Positions 1 to 10,614 of a DNA stretch of 64,000 bases are shown in pieces; position 1 is the stretch's first letter; every line of letters starts with the position of its first letter. This DNA is from Kitasatospora papulosa (GTDB taxonomy: Bacteria; Actinomycetota; Actinomycetes; Streptomycetales; Streptomycetaceae): assembly GCF_000717245.1 (NCBI RefSeq), contig NZ_JNYQ01000002.1:1-64000 (forward strand), given 5' to 3'. Both the position numbers and the translations under genes were made by a program. The notes beneath the pieces are model-generated. The model worked only from the letters and a program-made list of their open reading frames with translations, ran no database searches and was not told where the DNA came from.

Positions 1-20
1 CTTCCCTTCGTTCTTGCGTT

Positions 21-170
21 TCCGACTCTATCAGACTCTTTCGTGTCCGATTCCCGGTCGAAGCGGGTTACTGCTTGTTTCGCTTTCCAGTTCTTCGCTT
101 TCGCGTTTCCCTTTCCGGCGAGTCCGACTCTATCAGATCCTTTCGGGCCTGATTCCCAGTCAGCGGGGTT
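21..170. repeat. Imperfect direct repeat of about 48 bp in a T/C-rich leader
   Basis: Two copies of a roughly 48-bp unit start at 21 and at 123. Both begin TCCGACTCTATCAGA and continue with a CTTTCG...GATTCCC core. They are about 100 bp apart. The surrounding 1-300 region is clearly richer in T than the rest of the window and has no convincing reading frame. It could be a regulatory or structured RNA element, or the end of a repeat array that began before the window. I see no gene in 1-408. Confidence 0.6.
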
Positions 171-408
171 CGTCTTCCCGGCCCTTGGGCCGTTCCGACG
201 AGTGAGACTTTAGCGGAATCCCCGGCCCCGACGCTAATCGGGCCACCTTCGAACGCTGATTCCTCATTTCGCACGTGCGCACACAGAAACGGCACGACAG
301 ATGTCGTTCGTTTTTCGTGGTTACTGCGGAATGGCTGTCCGGGGACCGACCGGGGTCGGCGCTCACGTCGGACAACTCGGAGCACACTACGGATCCGTAT
401 CGGGCGTG

Positions 409-1404
409 TCAACCCCCGCCCGACGTGTCCCTGTCGTGGAACGCCAGCCTGTAGTCGCGTGGGCTCGTGGACAGGTGTGCCGCGAAGTGCTGACGCATCG
501 TGACCTCACTGCCGAAGCCCGCGCGGCGGGCCACCTCCGGGACGGCCAGGTCGGTCCTCTCCAGCAGCTTCTGGGCTGCGGCGATGCGCTGGGTGATCAG
601 CCAGCGCATCGGGGTCGTACCGGTGGTGGCCTGGAAGCGGCGGGCGAAGGTGCGGGCGGACATGCCGGCCAGGGCGGCGAGGCTCGCCACCGTGTGGGGT
701 TCGGCCAGACGGGTCAGCGCATGAGTCCGCGCCTCGGCCAGCGCATCCGCGTCGCGGTCGGCGCGTGGTGTGGGGTGCTCGATGAACTGGGCCTGTGTGC
801 CGGTGCGGAACGGGGCCGTGACCATCGAACGCGCGATCGTCGCCGCCGCCTCCGCCCCATGGGTCGTCCGCACCAGATGCAGGCAGAGGTCGATGCCGGC
901 AGCGGTGCCCGCGGAGGTCCAGATGTTGTCCTCGTGGAGGAAGAGGGCGTCCCGCATCACGGTGACACGTGGATGCCTCGCCTTGAGCAGCTCCGTGAGG
1001 TTCCAGTGGGTGACGGCCCTGCGGCCGTCCAGGAGTCCGGCCTGGGCCAGGGTGAAGGCCCCACCGCAGAGTGCGGCGAGGGGCGTGCCCCGGTCGTGGG
1101 CGCGGCGCAGGGCGTCGAGCACCGGCTCGGGCGCGGGCGTCTCGTGGTCGTCGAGTCCGGGAACCACGACGAGGTCCGCACGGGCGAGCCAGGCGAGTGT
1201 CCGGTCGGGTGTGAGGGAGAGACCGCCCCGGAGCTGGACCGGATCCGGGGCGGTCGCCACCCGTCGCAGCTCGAAGGCGGGTACGCCCCGGTCGGTGCGG
1301 TCCACTCCCCATACCTCCGTGATGACGGAGACGTCGAAGGCGCGGACCCCGGGGAAGGCGACCAGGGCCACGCGGCCGGGACGGGGCTTCGGTGGCACGG
1401 TCAT
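409..1404 (-). CDS. GlxA-family transcriptional regulator (DJ-1/PfpI domain plus AraC helix-turn-helix)
   Basis: The protein has 331 residues. The N-terminal half is a DJ-1/PfpI-like fold, with the segments VALVAFPGVRAFDVSVITEV and AALCGGAFTLAQAGLL; the latter holds the nucleophile-elbow Cys typical of the family. The C-terminal half is an AraC DNA-binding domain, with SARTFARRFQATTGTTPMRW and a second helix-turn-helix near EVARRAGFGSEVTMRQHF. I chose the ATG at 1404 because upstream residues in the same frame are low complexity and lack homology. It is divergent from the cysteine hydrolase at 1478 with 73 bp between them, so it probably controls that gene. In this family the DJ-1 part usually senses a ligand rather than acting as an enzyme. 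Confidence 0.88.
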   Translation of the reverse strand: MTVPPKPRPGRVALVAFPGVRAFDVSVITEVWGVDRTDRGVPAFELRRVATAPDPVQLRGGLSLTPDRTLAWLARADLVVVPGLDDHETPAPEPVLDALRRAHDRGTPLAALCGGAFTLAQAGLLDGRRAVTHWNLTELLKARHPRVTVMRDALFLHEDNIWTSAGTAAGIDLCLHLVRTTHGAEAAATIARSMVTAPFRTGTQAQFIEHPTPRADRDADALAEARTHALTRLAEPHTVASLAALAGMSARTFARRFQATTGTTPMRWLITQRIAAAQKLLERTDLAVPEVARRAGFGSEVTMRQHFAAHLSTSPRDYRLAFHDRDTSGGG

Positions 1405-1477
1405 GGTGGCAGTAAAACATCGGTCGATGACTTTCACGCCTCTGGGGACGGGCCGGCGTCCGGGGGAGGGTGGGGCC

Positions 1478-2062
1478 ATGGAAATCGCGGAGAACGCTGC
1501 ACTGGTGGTCGTCGACGTGCAACAGGGGTTCGAGGAGGAGGCGTACTGGGGACCGCGTGACAATCCGGAGGCGGACCGGAACATCGCACGGCTGATCGAC
1601 GTCTGGCAGGCGAGCGGCCGGCCCGTCGTGTTCGTGCGGCACGACTCACCCAAGCCGGACTCGCCGCTGCGGGAGGGGTACGCGGGCAACGCGTTCAAGG
1701 AGTACGTCGAGGAGCGGCGGGGAAAGGGTTCGGGGCCGGAGCTCTTCCTGACGAAGTCGGTGAACTCCGCCTTCTACGGCACGCCCGACCTGGACGCCTG
1801 GCTGCGGGCGGCCGGGGTGGGGCAGATCGTGGTGGCGGGGATCCAGACCAACATGTGCGCGGAGACGACGGCCCGCATGGGCGGCAATCTCGGCTACGAG
1901 GTGTTCTTCGCGCTCGACGCGACGTACACCTTCGACGCGGTCGGCCCCTGGGGCTGGACGCTGAGCGCGCGGGAGCTGTCGCGGGCCACCGCCGTGACCC
2001 TGCACGGCGGTGGGTTCGCGCGTGTCGTGCGCAGCGAGGAGCTGGTCGCCGCCGCGGAGTAG
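1478..2062 (+). CDS. Isochorismatase-like cysteine hydrolase
   Basis: The protein has 194 residues, normal for the isochorismatase-like cysteine hydrolase family. The catalytic Asp is in ALVVVDVQQGF near the N-terminus, the Lys lies in LTKSVNSAFYGT, and the nucleophilic Cys is in GIQTNMCAETTARMG, preceded by the usual cis-peptide region. The ATG at 1478 follows a GGGGGAGGG ribosome-binding site. The family includes nicotinamidases, isochorismatases and carbamoyl hydrolases, and the substrate cannot be read from sequence. Its divergent GlxA-type neighbour is the likely regulator. It ends 4 bp from the convergent proC. Confidence 0.88.
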   Translation: MEIAENAALVVVDVQQGFEEEAYWGPRDNPEADRNIARLIDVWQASGRPVVFVRHDSPKPDSPLREGYAGNAFKEYVEERRGKGSGPELFLTKSVNSAFYGTPDLDAWLRAAGVGQIVVAGIQTNMCAETTARMGGNLGYEVFFALDATYTFDAVGPWGWTLSARELSRATAVTLHGGGFARVVRSEELVAAAE

Positions 2063-2066
2063 CGGG

Positions 2067-2876
2067 TCAGCCGTTGCCGGTGGCCAGCTCGCGGCTGCGG
2101 TCACGGGCGGCTTCGAGGGCCGCGATGAGGGCGGCCCTCACCCCGTGGTTCTCCAGCTCACGGATGGCGCTGATGGTCGTGCCGGCGGGGCTGGTGACGG
2201 CCTCGCGGAGCTTGACCGGGTGTTCGCCGCTGTCCCGCAGCATCACGGCGGCCCCGATCGCGGCCTGGACGATCAGCTCGTGGGCCTGGGCGCGGGGCAG
2301 GCCGAGCAGGATGCCGGCGTCGGTCATCGCCTCGACGAGGAAGTAGAAGTACGCGGGGCCCGAGCCGGAGAGCGCGGTGGCCGCGTCCTGCTGGGACTCG
2401 GGGACCCTGAGCGTCTTGCCCACTCCGCCGAAGATCGACTCGGCGTGGTCGAGGTGTTCGGCGGTCGCGTGGCTGCCCGCAGAGATCACGGACATGCCCT
2501 CGTCCACCAGGACGGGGGTGTTCGGCATGACGCGCACGACCGGGATCCCCGCGGTCAGGTTGTCCTCGATGAAGGCGGTGGTGATGCCGGCGGCAGCGCT
2601 GATGACGAGGCGGTCGGTGGTGACGTGGGGGGCGAGCTCGTCGAGCAGCTTGCCCATGTCCTGGGGCTTGACCGCGAGGATGAGGATGTCGGCGCTCTTG
2701 GCGGCCTCCGCGTTGGTGACGGCCTCGACGCCGTAGCGGGTGCGGAGCTTCTCGGCGCGCTCGGGGCGCCGGGTGGTCACCAGCAGGTCGCCCGCCCGCC
2801 AGCCGGCCCTGATCATGCCGCTGAGCAGGGCCTCGCCGATCTTTCCTGTACCGAGGACTGCGACGGTCTGGGTCAT
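2067..2876 (-). CDS. proC: Pyrroline-5-carboxylate reductase
   Basis: The protein has 269 residues and catalyses the last step of proline synthesis, NAD(P)H-dependent reduction of 1-pyrroline-5-carboxylate. An N-terminal Rossmann fold has VAVLGTGKIGEALLSGM. The C-terminal P5CR dimerisation domain shows ALSGSGPAYFYFLVEAM and the signature TSPAGTT, followed by ALEAARDRSRELA. I chose ATG 2876 because a GGAGG site lies 9 nt upstream; an in-frame ATG at 2885 would sit directly on that site. It is a housekeeping gene, convergent with the hydrolase and followed upstream by an ABC transporter pair in the same direction. Confidence 0.95.
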   Translation of the reverse strand: MTQTVAVLGTGKIGEALLSGMIRAGWRAGDLLVTTRRPERAEKLRTRYGVEAVTNAEAAKSADILILAVKPQDMGKLLDELAPHVTTDRLVISAAAGITTAFIEDNLTAGIPVVRVMPNTPVLVDEGMSVISAGSHATAEHLDHAESIFGGVGKTLRVPESQQDAATALSGSGPAYFYFLVEAMTDAGILLGLPRAQAHELIVQAAIGAAVMLRDSGEHPVKLREAVTSPAGTTISAIRELENHGVRAALIAALEAARDRSRELATGNG

Positions 2877-2933
2877 GCGGTTCATCCTCCGGGGGCGGTG
2901 CGGTCGGTGGTTCGCCATCCTCGCACCGTGCTG

Positions 2934-3692
2934 TCAGGTGGTGCGGCGGCGGAGGGTGGCGGCGCCCAGGCAGAGGACGAGCAGCGCGCAGCCCGCGACG
3001 ACCAGGACGTCGCGGTGGAAGTCGGCGGTGACGTCGGTGTGCGCGAGGACCTGGTTCATCCCGTCGACGGCGTACGACATCGGCAGGACGTCGGAGAGGG
3101 TCTCGAGGACGGGGTGCATCCGGTCGCGCGGTGTGAACAGTCCGCACAGCAGCAGCTGCGGGAAGATCACGGCCGGCATGAACTGGACCGCCTGGAACTC
3201 CGAGGCGGCGAAGGCCGAGACGAACAGGCCGAGCGCCGTGCCGAGGAGTGCGTCGAGCAGGGCGACCAGGAGCAGCAGCCAGGGGGATCCGACGACGTCG
3301 AGCCCGAGGACCCAGACGGACATCGCGGTGGCCAGGAGGGACTGGGCGACGGCGACGGCGCCGAAGGCCAGCGCGTATCCCGCGATCAGGTCTCCCTTGC
3401 CGAGGGGCAGGGCGAGGAGGCGTTCCAGCGTTCCGGAGGTGCGCTCGCGGAGCGTGGCGATCGAGGTCACCAGGAACATCGTGATCAGCGGGAAGATGCC
3501 GAGCAGCGAGGCGCCGATCGCGTCGAAGGTGGCCGGATCGGAGTCGAAGACGTAGCGCAGCAGCGTGATCATCAGGACCGGGACGATCAGCAGCAGCGCG
3601 ACGGTGCGGGGGTCGTGGCGGAGCTGGCGCAGGACGCGTCCGGCGGTGGCGAGGGCCCGGGCGGGGGAGAGTACGGGGGTGTCGGTGCTCAT
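2934..3692 (-). CDS. ABC-2 type transporter permease
   Basis: The protein has 252 residues and about six hydrophobic membrane segments, starting with VALLLIVPVLMITLLRYVF near residue 32. The LGKGDLIAGYALAFG stretch is typical of ABC-2 (DrrB-like) exporters. Its ATG overlaps the stop codon of the ATPase gene by 4 bp (ATGA), so the two are translationally coupled and should form one exporter. The substrate is unknown; drug or lipid efflux is typical of the family. No dedicated regulator adjoins it, but an inverted repeat covers the start of the partner gene. Confidence 0.87.
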   Translation of the reverse strand: MSTDTPVLSPARALATAGRVLRQLRHDPRTVALLLIVPVLMITLLRYVFDSDPATFDAIGASLLGIFPLITMFLVTSIATLRERTSGTLERLLALPLGKGDLIAGYALAFGAVAVAQSLLATAMSVWVLGLDVVGSPWLLLLVALLDALLGTALGLFVSAFAASEFQAVQFMPAVIFPQLLLCGLFTPRDRMHPVLETLSDVLPMSYAVDGMNQVLAHTDVTADFHRDVLVVAGCALLVLCLGAATLRRRTT

Positions 3693-4516
3693 CGGGGTGT
3701 CTCCTGGCCGGCGGGGGTGGCTTCGTCCGTGGTGGCTCGGGGTGCGGTCGCCCCGGCCGTGGCGGCTTCGTCGACGAGGCGCAGGAAGGCTTCCTCCACG
3801 GTGGCGGAGCCGGTGCGGGTGCGGAGGGCGTCGGGCGTGTCGTCGGCGAGGATCTCTCCCTCGCGCATGAGCAGCAGCCGGTGGCAGCGTTCGGCCTCGT
3901 CCATGACGTGCGAGGAGACGAGGATCGTGGTGCCTCGGTCGGCGGCGAGGGAGTGGAAGAGGTTCCAGAGGTCGCGGCGCAGCACGGGGTCGAGGCCGAC
4001 GGTCGGCTCGTCGAGTACCAGGAGTTCGGGGGTGCCGAGCAGGGCCACGGCGAGGGAGACGCGGCTGAGCTGTCCTCCGGAGAGAGTGCCGGCGAGGGCG
4101 TCGGCGCGGCGGGTCAGGTCGACGTCGCCGATGGCCCGGGTGACGGCCTCCTCGCGGGCCGCGCGGTGGTTGCGCCCCGGCCGGAGGACCGCCGCGAAGT
4201 AGTCGAGGTTCTGCCGCACGGTGAGGTCCGTGTAGACCGACGGTGCCTGGGTGACGTAGCCGACGCGCGCCCTCAGGGAGGGGTGGCCGGCGGGGCGTCC
4301 GAGGACGTCGAGCGTTCCCGAGACATTGGCCTGGGTGCCGACGACGGCACGCATCAGCGTGGACTTCCCGCAGCCGGACGGTCCGAGGAGGCCGGTGATC
4401 CTGCCCGGCTCGACGGTGAAGCCGAGGTCGTGCAGGACGGTGCGGTCTCCTCGTACGACGGTGAGGGCGCGCGCTTCGACGGCCCCCGCGTTCGCAGCAC
4501 GCAGAGAATTCATCAT
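3689..4516 (-). CDS. ABC transporter ATP-binding protein
   Basis: The protein has 275 residues. It shows Walker A GPSGCGKST, a Q-loop in VGYVTQAPSVYTDLT, signature LSGGQLSR, Walker B LLVLDEPTVGLDP, and the switch His in LVSSHVMDEAERC, all in order. It energises the ABC-2 permease whose gene overlaps its stop codon. Two consecutive ATGs (4516 and 4513) are possible starts; both lie within a perfect inverted repeat and no ribosome-binding site is visible. The message may therefore be leaderless or the true start may be a little downstream. Confidence 0.9.
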   Translation of the reverse strand: MMNSLRAANAGAVEARALTVVRGDRTVLHDLGFTVEPGRITGLLGPSGCGKSTLMRAVVGTQANVSGTLDVLGRPAGHPSLRARVGYVTQAPSVYTDLTVRQNLDYFAAVLRPGRNHRAAREEAVTRAIGDVDLTRRADALAGTLSGGQLSRVSLAVALLGTPELLVLDEPTVGLDPVLRRDLWNLFHSLAADRGTTILVSSHVMDEAERCHRLLLMREGEILADDTPDALRTRTGSATVEEAFLRLVDEAATAGATAPRATTDEATPAGQETPR

Positions 4517-4525
4517 GTGATGAAT
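4508..4525. promoter_or_regulatory. Perfect 8-bp inverted repeat over the ABC transporter start codons
   Basis: The arms ATTCATCA (4508-4515) and TGATGAAT (4518-4525) flank two bases. The AT-rich palindrome stands out in this GC-rich sequence and covers the ATGATG start of the ATPase gene. It looks like the operator of a small dimeric repressor, for example GntR, PadR or TetR type, but no candidate regulator gene is adjacent. Confidence 0.55.
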
Positions 4526-4578
4526 ATGAGCGCGCCGGAGGACCGCGTCAAGGGATGCGGTGTGCCCGGCGCGGGCGG

Positions 4579-5349
4579 TCAGCTCGTCAGCAGGGCGAGT
4601 TCGACGACGTAACGCTCCTCGACCATGTCGTCGGGGAACACGGCGGCCAGATGTCCTCGCTCCTCGTCCAGGAACCGGCGGGTGGGTTCCGCGTCCGGCC
4701 CGCCGCGCACCAGGAAGGCGGAGTGGCTGGAGAGGTTGGCGAGGTGGGTGGCGACCGGCACGGTCCGGGACCAGGGCAGCAGCCGCTGCGCGAACGCGCC
4801 GCCGGACAGCTGCCGAAGGTTGCGCGAGCCCGTGGCGCCCGGGGTGCCGTGCGCGCTCTCCTCCGCGCCGAAGTGGCGTCGCAGCCGGGCGTCCTGGTCG
4901 GCGATCCACGGCACGGAGTGGTCGGCGACGTTCCACCAGAGCGCCAGGGCACCGCCCGGACGCAGCACACGGAGCGCCTCGGGGAGCGCAAGCGCGGGGT
5001 CGGTCCAGTGCCAGGACTGGGCGTAGGTGATCAGGTCGGCGGAGCCGTCGGCCAGGGGGAGGCGGTTGCCGTCACCCCGGACGACCGGCACGGACGGCAG
5101 CGTCCGGTGCAGCTCGGCCGCCATGCCGGGTCCGGGTTCCACGGCGGTGACACGACAGCCGCGTCGGTGCAGCAGCCGGGTGGCGATGCCGGTGCCGGCT
5201 CCGACGTCGACGGCACGGGCACCGTCGAGGGGGCGGGCGGCCAGTTCCTCGACGGTGTCGAGGAGTACGGGCGGGTATCCGGGACGGGCCGCCGCGTACA
5301 GGGCGGCGGAGTCGTCGAAGGAGAGGGCGCGGGGCGTGGATGCGGACAT
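4579..5349 (-). CDS. Class I SAM-dependent methyltransferase
   Basis: The protein has 256 residues. Motif I is VDVGAGTGIATRLL, followed by an acidic residue in VTAVEPGPGMAAEL and motif IV ITYAQSWHWTDP. This is the methyltransferase type 11 layout, with a helical cap at the C-terminus (HSAFLVRGGPDAEPTRRFL). The initial segment SFDDSAALYAAARPGYPP is typical of this subfamily. The acceptor is unknown. The ATG at 5349 is the first good start and the gene stands alone between the ABC transporter and a membrane-protein gene in the same direction. Confidence 0.85.
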   Translation of the reverse strand: MSASTPRALSFDDSAALYAAARPGYPPVLLDTVEELAARPLDGARAVDVGAGTGIATRLLHRRGCRVTAVEPGPGMAAELHRTLPSVPVVRGDGNRLPLADGSADLITYAQSWHWTDPALALPEALRVLRPGGALALWWNVADHSVPWIADQDARLRRHFGAEESAHGTPGATGSRNLRQLSGGAFAQRLLPWSRTVPVATHLANLSSHSAFLVRGGPDAEPTRRFLDEERGHLAAVFPDDMVEERYVVELALLTS

Positions 5350-5400
5350 GGGGTCATCGTGCCCTCGGCCCGAGGTCCGCGAGCCGCGCTTGCGCCCGTT

Positions 5401-5946
5401 CTACCTCCGGCCCGGGCGCTTCCCCTTGGTGCCCTTGCGGGCCGCCGGGTTGCCGGTCCGGGACGAGCGGCGCTTCTGGTAGCGGGCCAGCGCCGTCTCG
5501 TACTCCGTGCGCCGCAGTGTCTCGCCGGGTGCCTCGCGGAAGGAGCGGACGAAGTAGGCGAGGAGCGAGCCGATGAAGCCGATCGACTTGAGACCGCGCA
5601 GCCTGTCCTCCTGGGACGGGTCGGCGGGACGGCGGGTGAAGCCCTCCCAGGTCTTGCGGAAGGCGATGGCGCTGCACACCGCGAACATCAGCACGACGAG
5701 CATGCCGACCAGGCCGCCGACCTCGGCGATCTCCAGTCCCTGATAGGCGAAGCGCAGGACGAAGCAGGCGGCGACGGCCGCGACGAGCGAGCCGACGGTG
5801 ACCCCCACGCGCCGCAGCCCGTACCCCCCGTCGTGGTCGACCCAGGTCGTACCGAAGAAACGGAGGGGTTCGGGCCGCGGCCCCGGCGTGGTGCCGCCCG
5901 CAGGCAGGTCCGAGGGCGTTCCGGGGGCTTCGCTGTTCTCGCTCAC
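5401..5946 (-). CDS. Conserved actinobacterial membrane protein
   Basis: The protein has 181 residues when started at GTG 5946, which clears the upstream SH3 gene. An ATG at 6012 would overlap that gene. A Pro/Gly-rich N-terminus is followed by two clear membrane helices, VGVTVGSLVAAVAACFVLRF and GGLVGMLVVLMFAVCSAIAF. Next comes a cytoplasmic stretch and a basic tail (KGTKGKRPGRR). I recognise the style of a conserved Streptomyces membrane protein but know no function. The tail could bind nucleic acid or membrane lipids, which is inference. Confidence 0.75.
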   Translation of the reverse strand: MSENSEAPGTPSDLPAGGTTPGPRPEPLRFFGTTWVDHDGGYGLRRVGVTVGSLVAAVAACFVLRFAYQGLEIAEVGGLVGMLVVLMFAVCSAIAFRKTWEGFTRRPADPSQEDRLRGLKSIGFIGSLLAYFVRSFREAPGETLRRTEYETALARYQKRRSSRTGNPAARKGTKGKRPGRR

Positions 5947-5980
5947 GGAATCGATTATCCCCGGACGCGCGACGGTCCGG

Positions 5981-6316
5981 TCAGTCGCAGCGCGTGGCGA
6001 TGTAGCCGTCACTGCCCGTCTTGACGTAGGCGTCCGACACGAACTGCCCGTTGGCGATGTTGTCCCACAGGTTCGACGTGCCGTACGGGCCGGTCACCCG
6101 CTCCCCCGGCTTCTGGCAGTACACGGGGACGCTCATCCCGTACGGCAGCGTCCGGACGATCCCGTACTGGGTGCCGGGACCTCTGCGGACGTTGACGCGG
6201 TAGCCGGGCGCGATCGGGTAGACGACCGTGTCCGCGGCGAGCGTCGCCACCCCCTCGGCCGTGGCCTCCGCGGTGTCCGTGCCGGCCGGGCCGACGGTGT
6301 TCTCCTCAACGCCCAT
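5981..6316 (-). CDS. SH3-domain protein
   Basis: The protein has 111 residues. The core YRVNVRRGPGTQYGIVRTLP is a bacterial SH3 (SH3b) motif, followed by a C-terminal WDNIANGQFVSDAYV segment typical of Streptomyces SH3b proteins. No clear secretion signal is present with this start. The ATG at 6316 has a strong GGGGGAGG site 5 nt upstream. SH3b domains usually bind peptidoglycan or peptides, but the partner here is unknown. It is divergent from the kinase gene at 6440. Confidence 0.8.
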   Translation of the reverse strand: MGVEENTVGPAGTDTAEATAEGVATLAADTVVYPIAPGYRVNVRRGPGTQYGIVRTLPYGMSVPVYCQKPGERVTGPYGTSNLWDNIANGQFVSDAYVKTGSDGYIATRCD

Positions 6317-6439
6317 GAGGGCCTCCCCCGTTGAAAGTGACGCGTGTGACGCGCAGGCTAACAAGCCCCCCGGTCCTCGCACGCACCATCGACTAGGCTC
6401 CGTGCGTCGCGCTTGCGCACGGACACACGGGGGTGGGCG

Positions 6440-8587
<2,148 letters not shown>

Positions 8588-8621
8588 GACCAGGGGCGGG
8601 GCCGGACGGGACGGAGGGCGG

Positions 8622-10472
8622 TCAGCCCAGCTTGGAGATGTCGCGGACGGCGCCGCGGTCGGCGCTCGTGGCCATCGCGGCGTAGGCGCGCAGGGCCGCG
8701 GAGACCTTGCGGTCACGGTTCTTCGGCGCGTACACGCCGTTCAGCGCCTCGCGTCGGGCGGCGAGCTCCTCGTCGGAGACGAGCAACTCGATCGAACGGT
8801 TCGGGATGTCGATCCGGATCCGGTCGCCGTCCTCGACCAGCGCGATCGTGCCGCCGGACGCCGCCTCGGGCGAGGCGTGCCCGATGGAGAGGCCGGAGGT
8901 GCCGCCGGAGAACCGGCCGTCCGTGACGAGCGCGCAGGTCTTGCCGAGACCGCGGCCCTTCAGGAAGGACGTCGGGTAGAGCATCTCCTGCATGCCGGGG
9001 CCGCCGCGCGGGCCCTCGTAGCGGATGACGACGACGTCGCCGTGCTCGATCTCCTTGCGGAGGATCTTGTCGACGGCGTCCTCCTGCGACTCGCAGACGA
9101 CGGCCGGTCCCTCGAAGGTCCAGATCGACTCGTCGACGCCCGCCGTCTTCACGACGCAGCCGTCCACGGCGAGGTTCCCCTTGAGGACCGCCAGACCGCC
9201 GTCCTTGGAGTACGCGTGCGCCACGTCGCGGATGCAGCCGCCGGCCGCGTCCAGGTCGAGGGTGTCCCAGCGCTCGGACTGCGAGAAGGCGGTCGCGCTG
9301 CGGACGCAGCCGGGGGCCGCGTGCCAGAGCTCGACGGCCTCGGGGGACGCGGTGCCACCGCGGACGTCCCAGGCCTTGAGCCACTCGGCGAGGGTGTCGG
9401 AGTGGACCGAGTGCACGTCCTCGTTGAGCAGCCCGCCGCGGTGCAGCTCCCCCAGGAGGGCGGGGATGCCGCCCGCCCGGTGGACGTCCTCCATGTAGTA
9501 CGTGCCCCCGGGTGCCACGTTGGGGGCGACCTTCGACAGGCACGGCACGCGGCGCGAGACCTCGTTGATGTCGTCGAGGTCGTAGGCGAGCTCGGCCTCC
9601 TCGGCCGCCGCCAGCAGGTGCAGGATCGTGTTGGTCGAGCCGCCCATGGCGATGTCGAGCGCCATGGCGTTGTCGAACGCGGCGCGGGTGCCGATGGAGC
9701 GCGGCAGGACGGTCTCGTCGTCCTGCTCGTAGTAGCGCTTGGTGATCTCGACGACCGTCCGGCCCGCGTTCTCGTACAGCGCCTTGCGGGCGGTGTGCGT
9801 GGCGAGGACGGAGCCGTTGCCCGGGAGGGAGAGGCCGAGGACCTCGGTCAGGCAGTTCATCGAGTTGGCGGTGAACATGCCGGAACAGCTGCCGCACGTG
9901 GGACAGGCGTTCTCCTCGATGCGGAGGATGTCCTCGTCGGAGATGCTCTCGTCGACCGCGTCGCTGATCGCGTTGACCAGGTCGAGCTTGCGGACCGTGC
10001 CGTCGACGAGGGTGGCCTTGCCGGCCTCCATCGGACCGCCGGAGACGAACACCGTGGGGATGTTGAGGCGCATCGCGGCCATCAGCATGCCGGGGGTGAT
10101 CTTGTCGCAGTTGGAGATGCAGATCAGGGCGTCGGCGCAGTGCGCCTCGACCATGTACTCGACGCTGTCCGCGATGAGGTCGCGGGAGGGCAGGCTGTAG
10201 AGCATGCCGCCGTGGCCCATGGCGATGCCGTCGTCCACCGCGATCGTGTTGAACTCGCGGGGCACCGCGCCCGCCGCCTTGATCGCCTCGGAGACGATCC
10301 GGCCGACGGGGGCGAGGTGGGTGTGGCCCGGCACGAACTCGGTGAAGGAGTTGGCCACCGCGATGATCGGCTTGCCGATGTCCTCGCTCGCTACCCCGGA
10401 CGCACGCATAAGGGCGCGCGCGCCCGCCATGTTGCGGCCGTGTGTGACAGTGCGGGACCTCAGCTGGGGCAT
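8622..10472 (-). CDS. ilvD: Dihydroxy-acid dehydratase
   Basis: The protein has 616 residues, the normal length. It dehydrates 2,3-dihydroxy-isovalerate and 2,3-dihydroxy-3-methylvalerate in valine and isoleucine synthesis. The iron-sulfur ligands are visible in ISNCDKITPGM and CPTCGSCSGMFTANSMNCL. GRFSGGTSGLSIGHASPEA is the C-terminal signature. I started at ATG 10472 (MPQLRSRTVTHGRNMAGARA), which matches the family N-terminus. It is a core gene; the cluster's Val-like adenylation domain would draw on this pathway, although the two are not linked in the genome. Confidence 0.97.
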   Translation of the reverse strand: MPQLRSRTVTHGRNMAGARALMRASGVASEDIGKPIIAVANSFTEFVPGHTHLAPVGRIVSEAIKAAGAVPREFNTIAVDDGIAMGHGGMLYSLPSRDLIADSVEYMVEAHCADALICISNCDKITPGMLMAAMRLNIPTVFVSGGPMEAGKATLVDGTVRKLDLVNAISDAVDESISDEDILRIEENACPTCGSCSGMFTANSMNCLTEVLGLSLPGNGSVLATHTARKALYENAGRTVVEITKRYYEQDDETVLPRSIGTRAAFDNAMALDIAMGGSTNTILHLLAAAEEAELAYDLDDINEVSRRVPCLSKVAPNVAPGGTYYMEDVHRAGGIPALLGELHRGGLLNEDVHSVHSDTLAEWLKAWDVRGGTASPEAVELWHAAPGCVRSATAFSQSERWDTLDLDAAGGCIRDVAHAYSKDGGLAVLKGNLAVDGCVVKTAGVDESIWTFEGPAVVCESQEDAVDKILRKEIEHGDVVVIRYEGPRGGPGMQEMLYPTSFLKGRGLGKTCALVTDGRFSGGTSGLSIGHASPEAASGGTIALVEDGDRIRIDIPNRSIELLVSDEELAARREALNGVYAPKNRDRKVSAALRAYAAMATSADRGAVRDISKLG

Positions 10473-10614
10473 CGTCTCTCGCTCCTTCGACAGAAAAGAC
10501 TGCCTTTGAGCGTACGCCTCCTGTGCCAAGATCTGGACATCCTGTCCGGAATGCGGGATGCCGTGCTCACTGGGCGGGCAGGGAGGGAGGCCCCTCCCCC
10601 TCCCCGCGGGCCGG

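Noticed and set aside
301..1560. Long plus-strand open frame of 419 codons antisense to the GlxA-type gene
   Set aside because: It mirrors the real minus-strand gene, has low-complexity Gly/Arg-rich sequence and no recognisable domain. Long antisense frames are expected in GC-rich DNA.
2010..4202. 730-codon plus-strand frame across proC and the ABC genes
   Set aside because: It runs antisense to three clear genes and its translation is repetitive Glu/Asp/Gly/Arg sequence.
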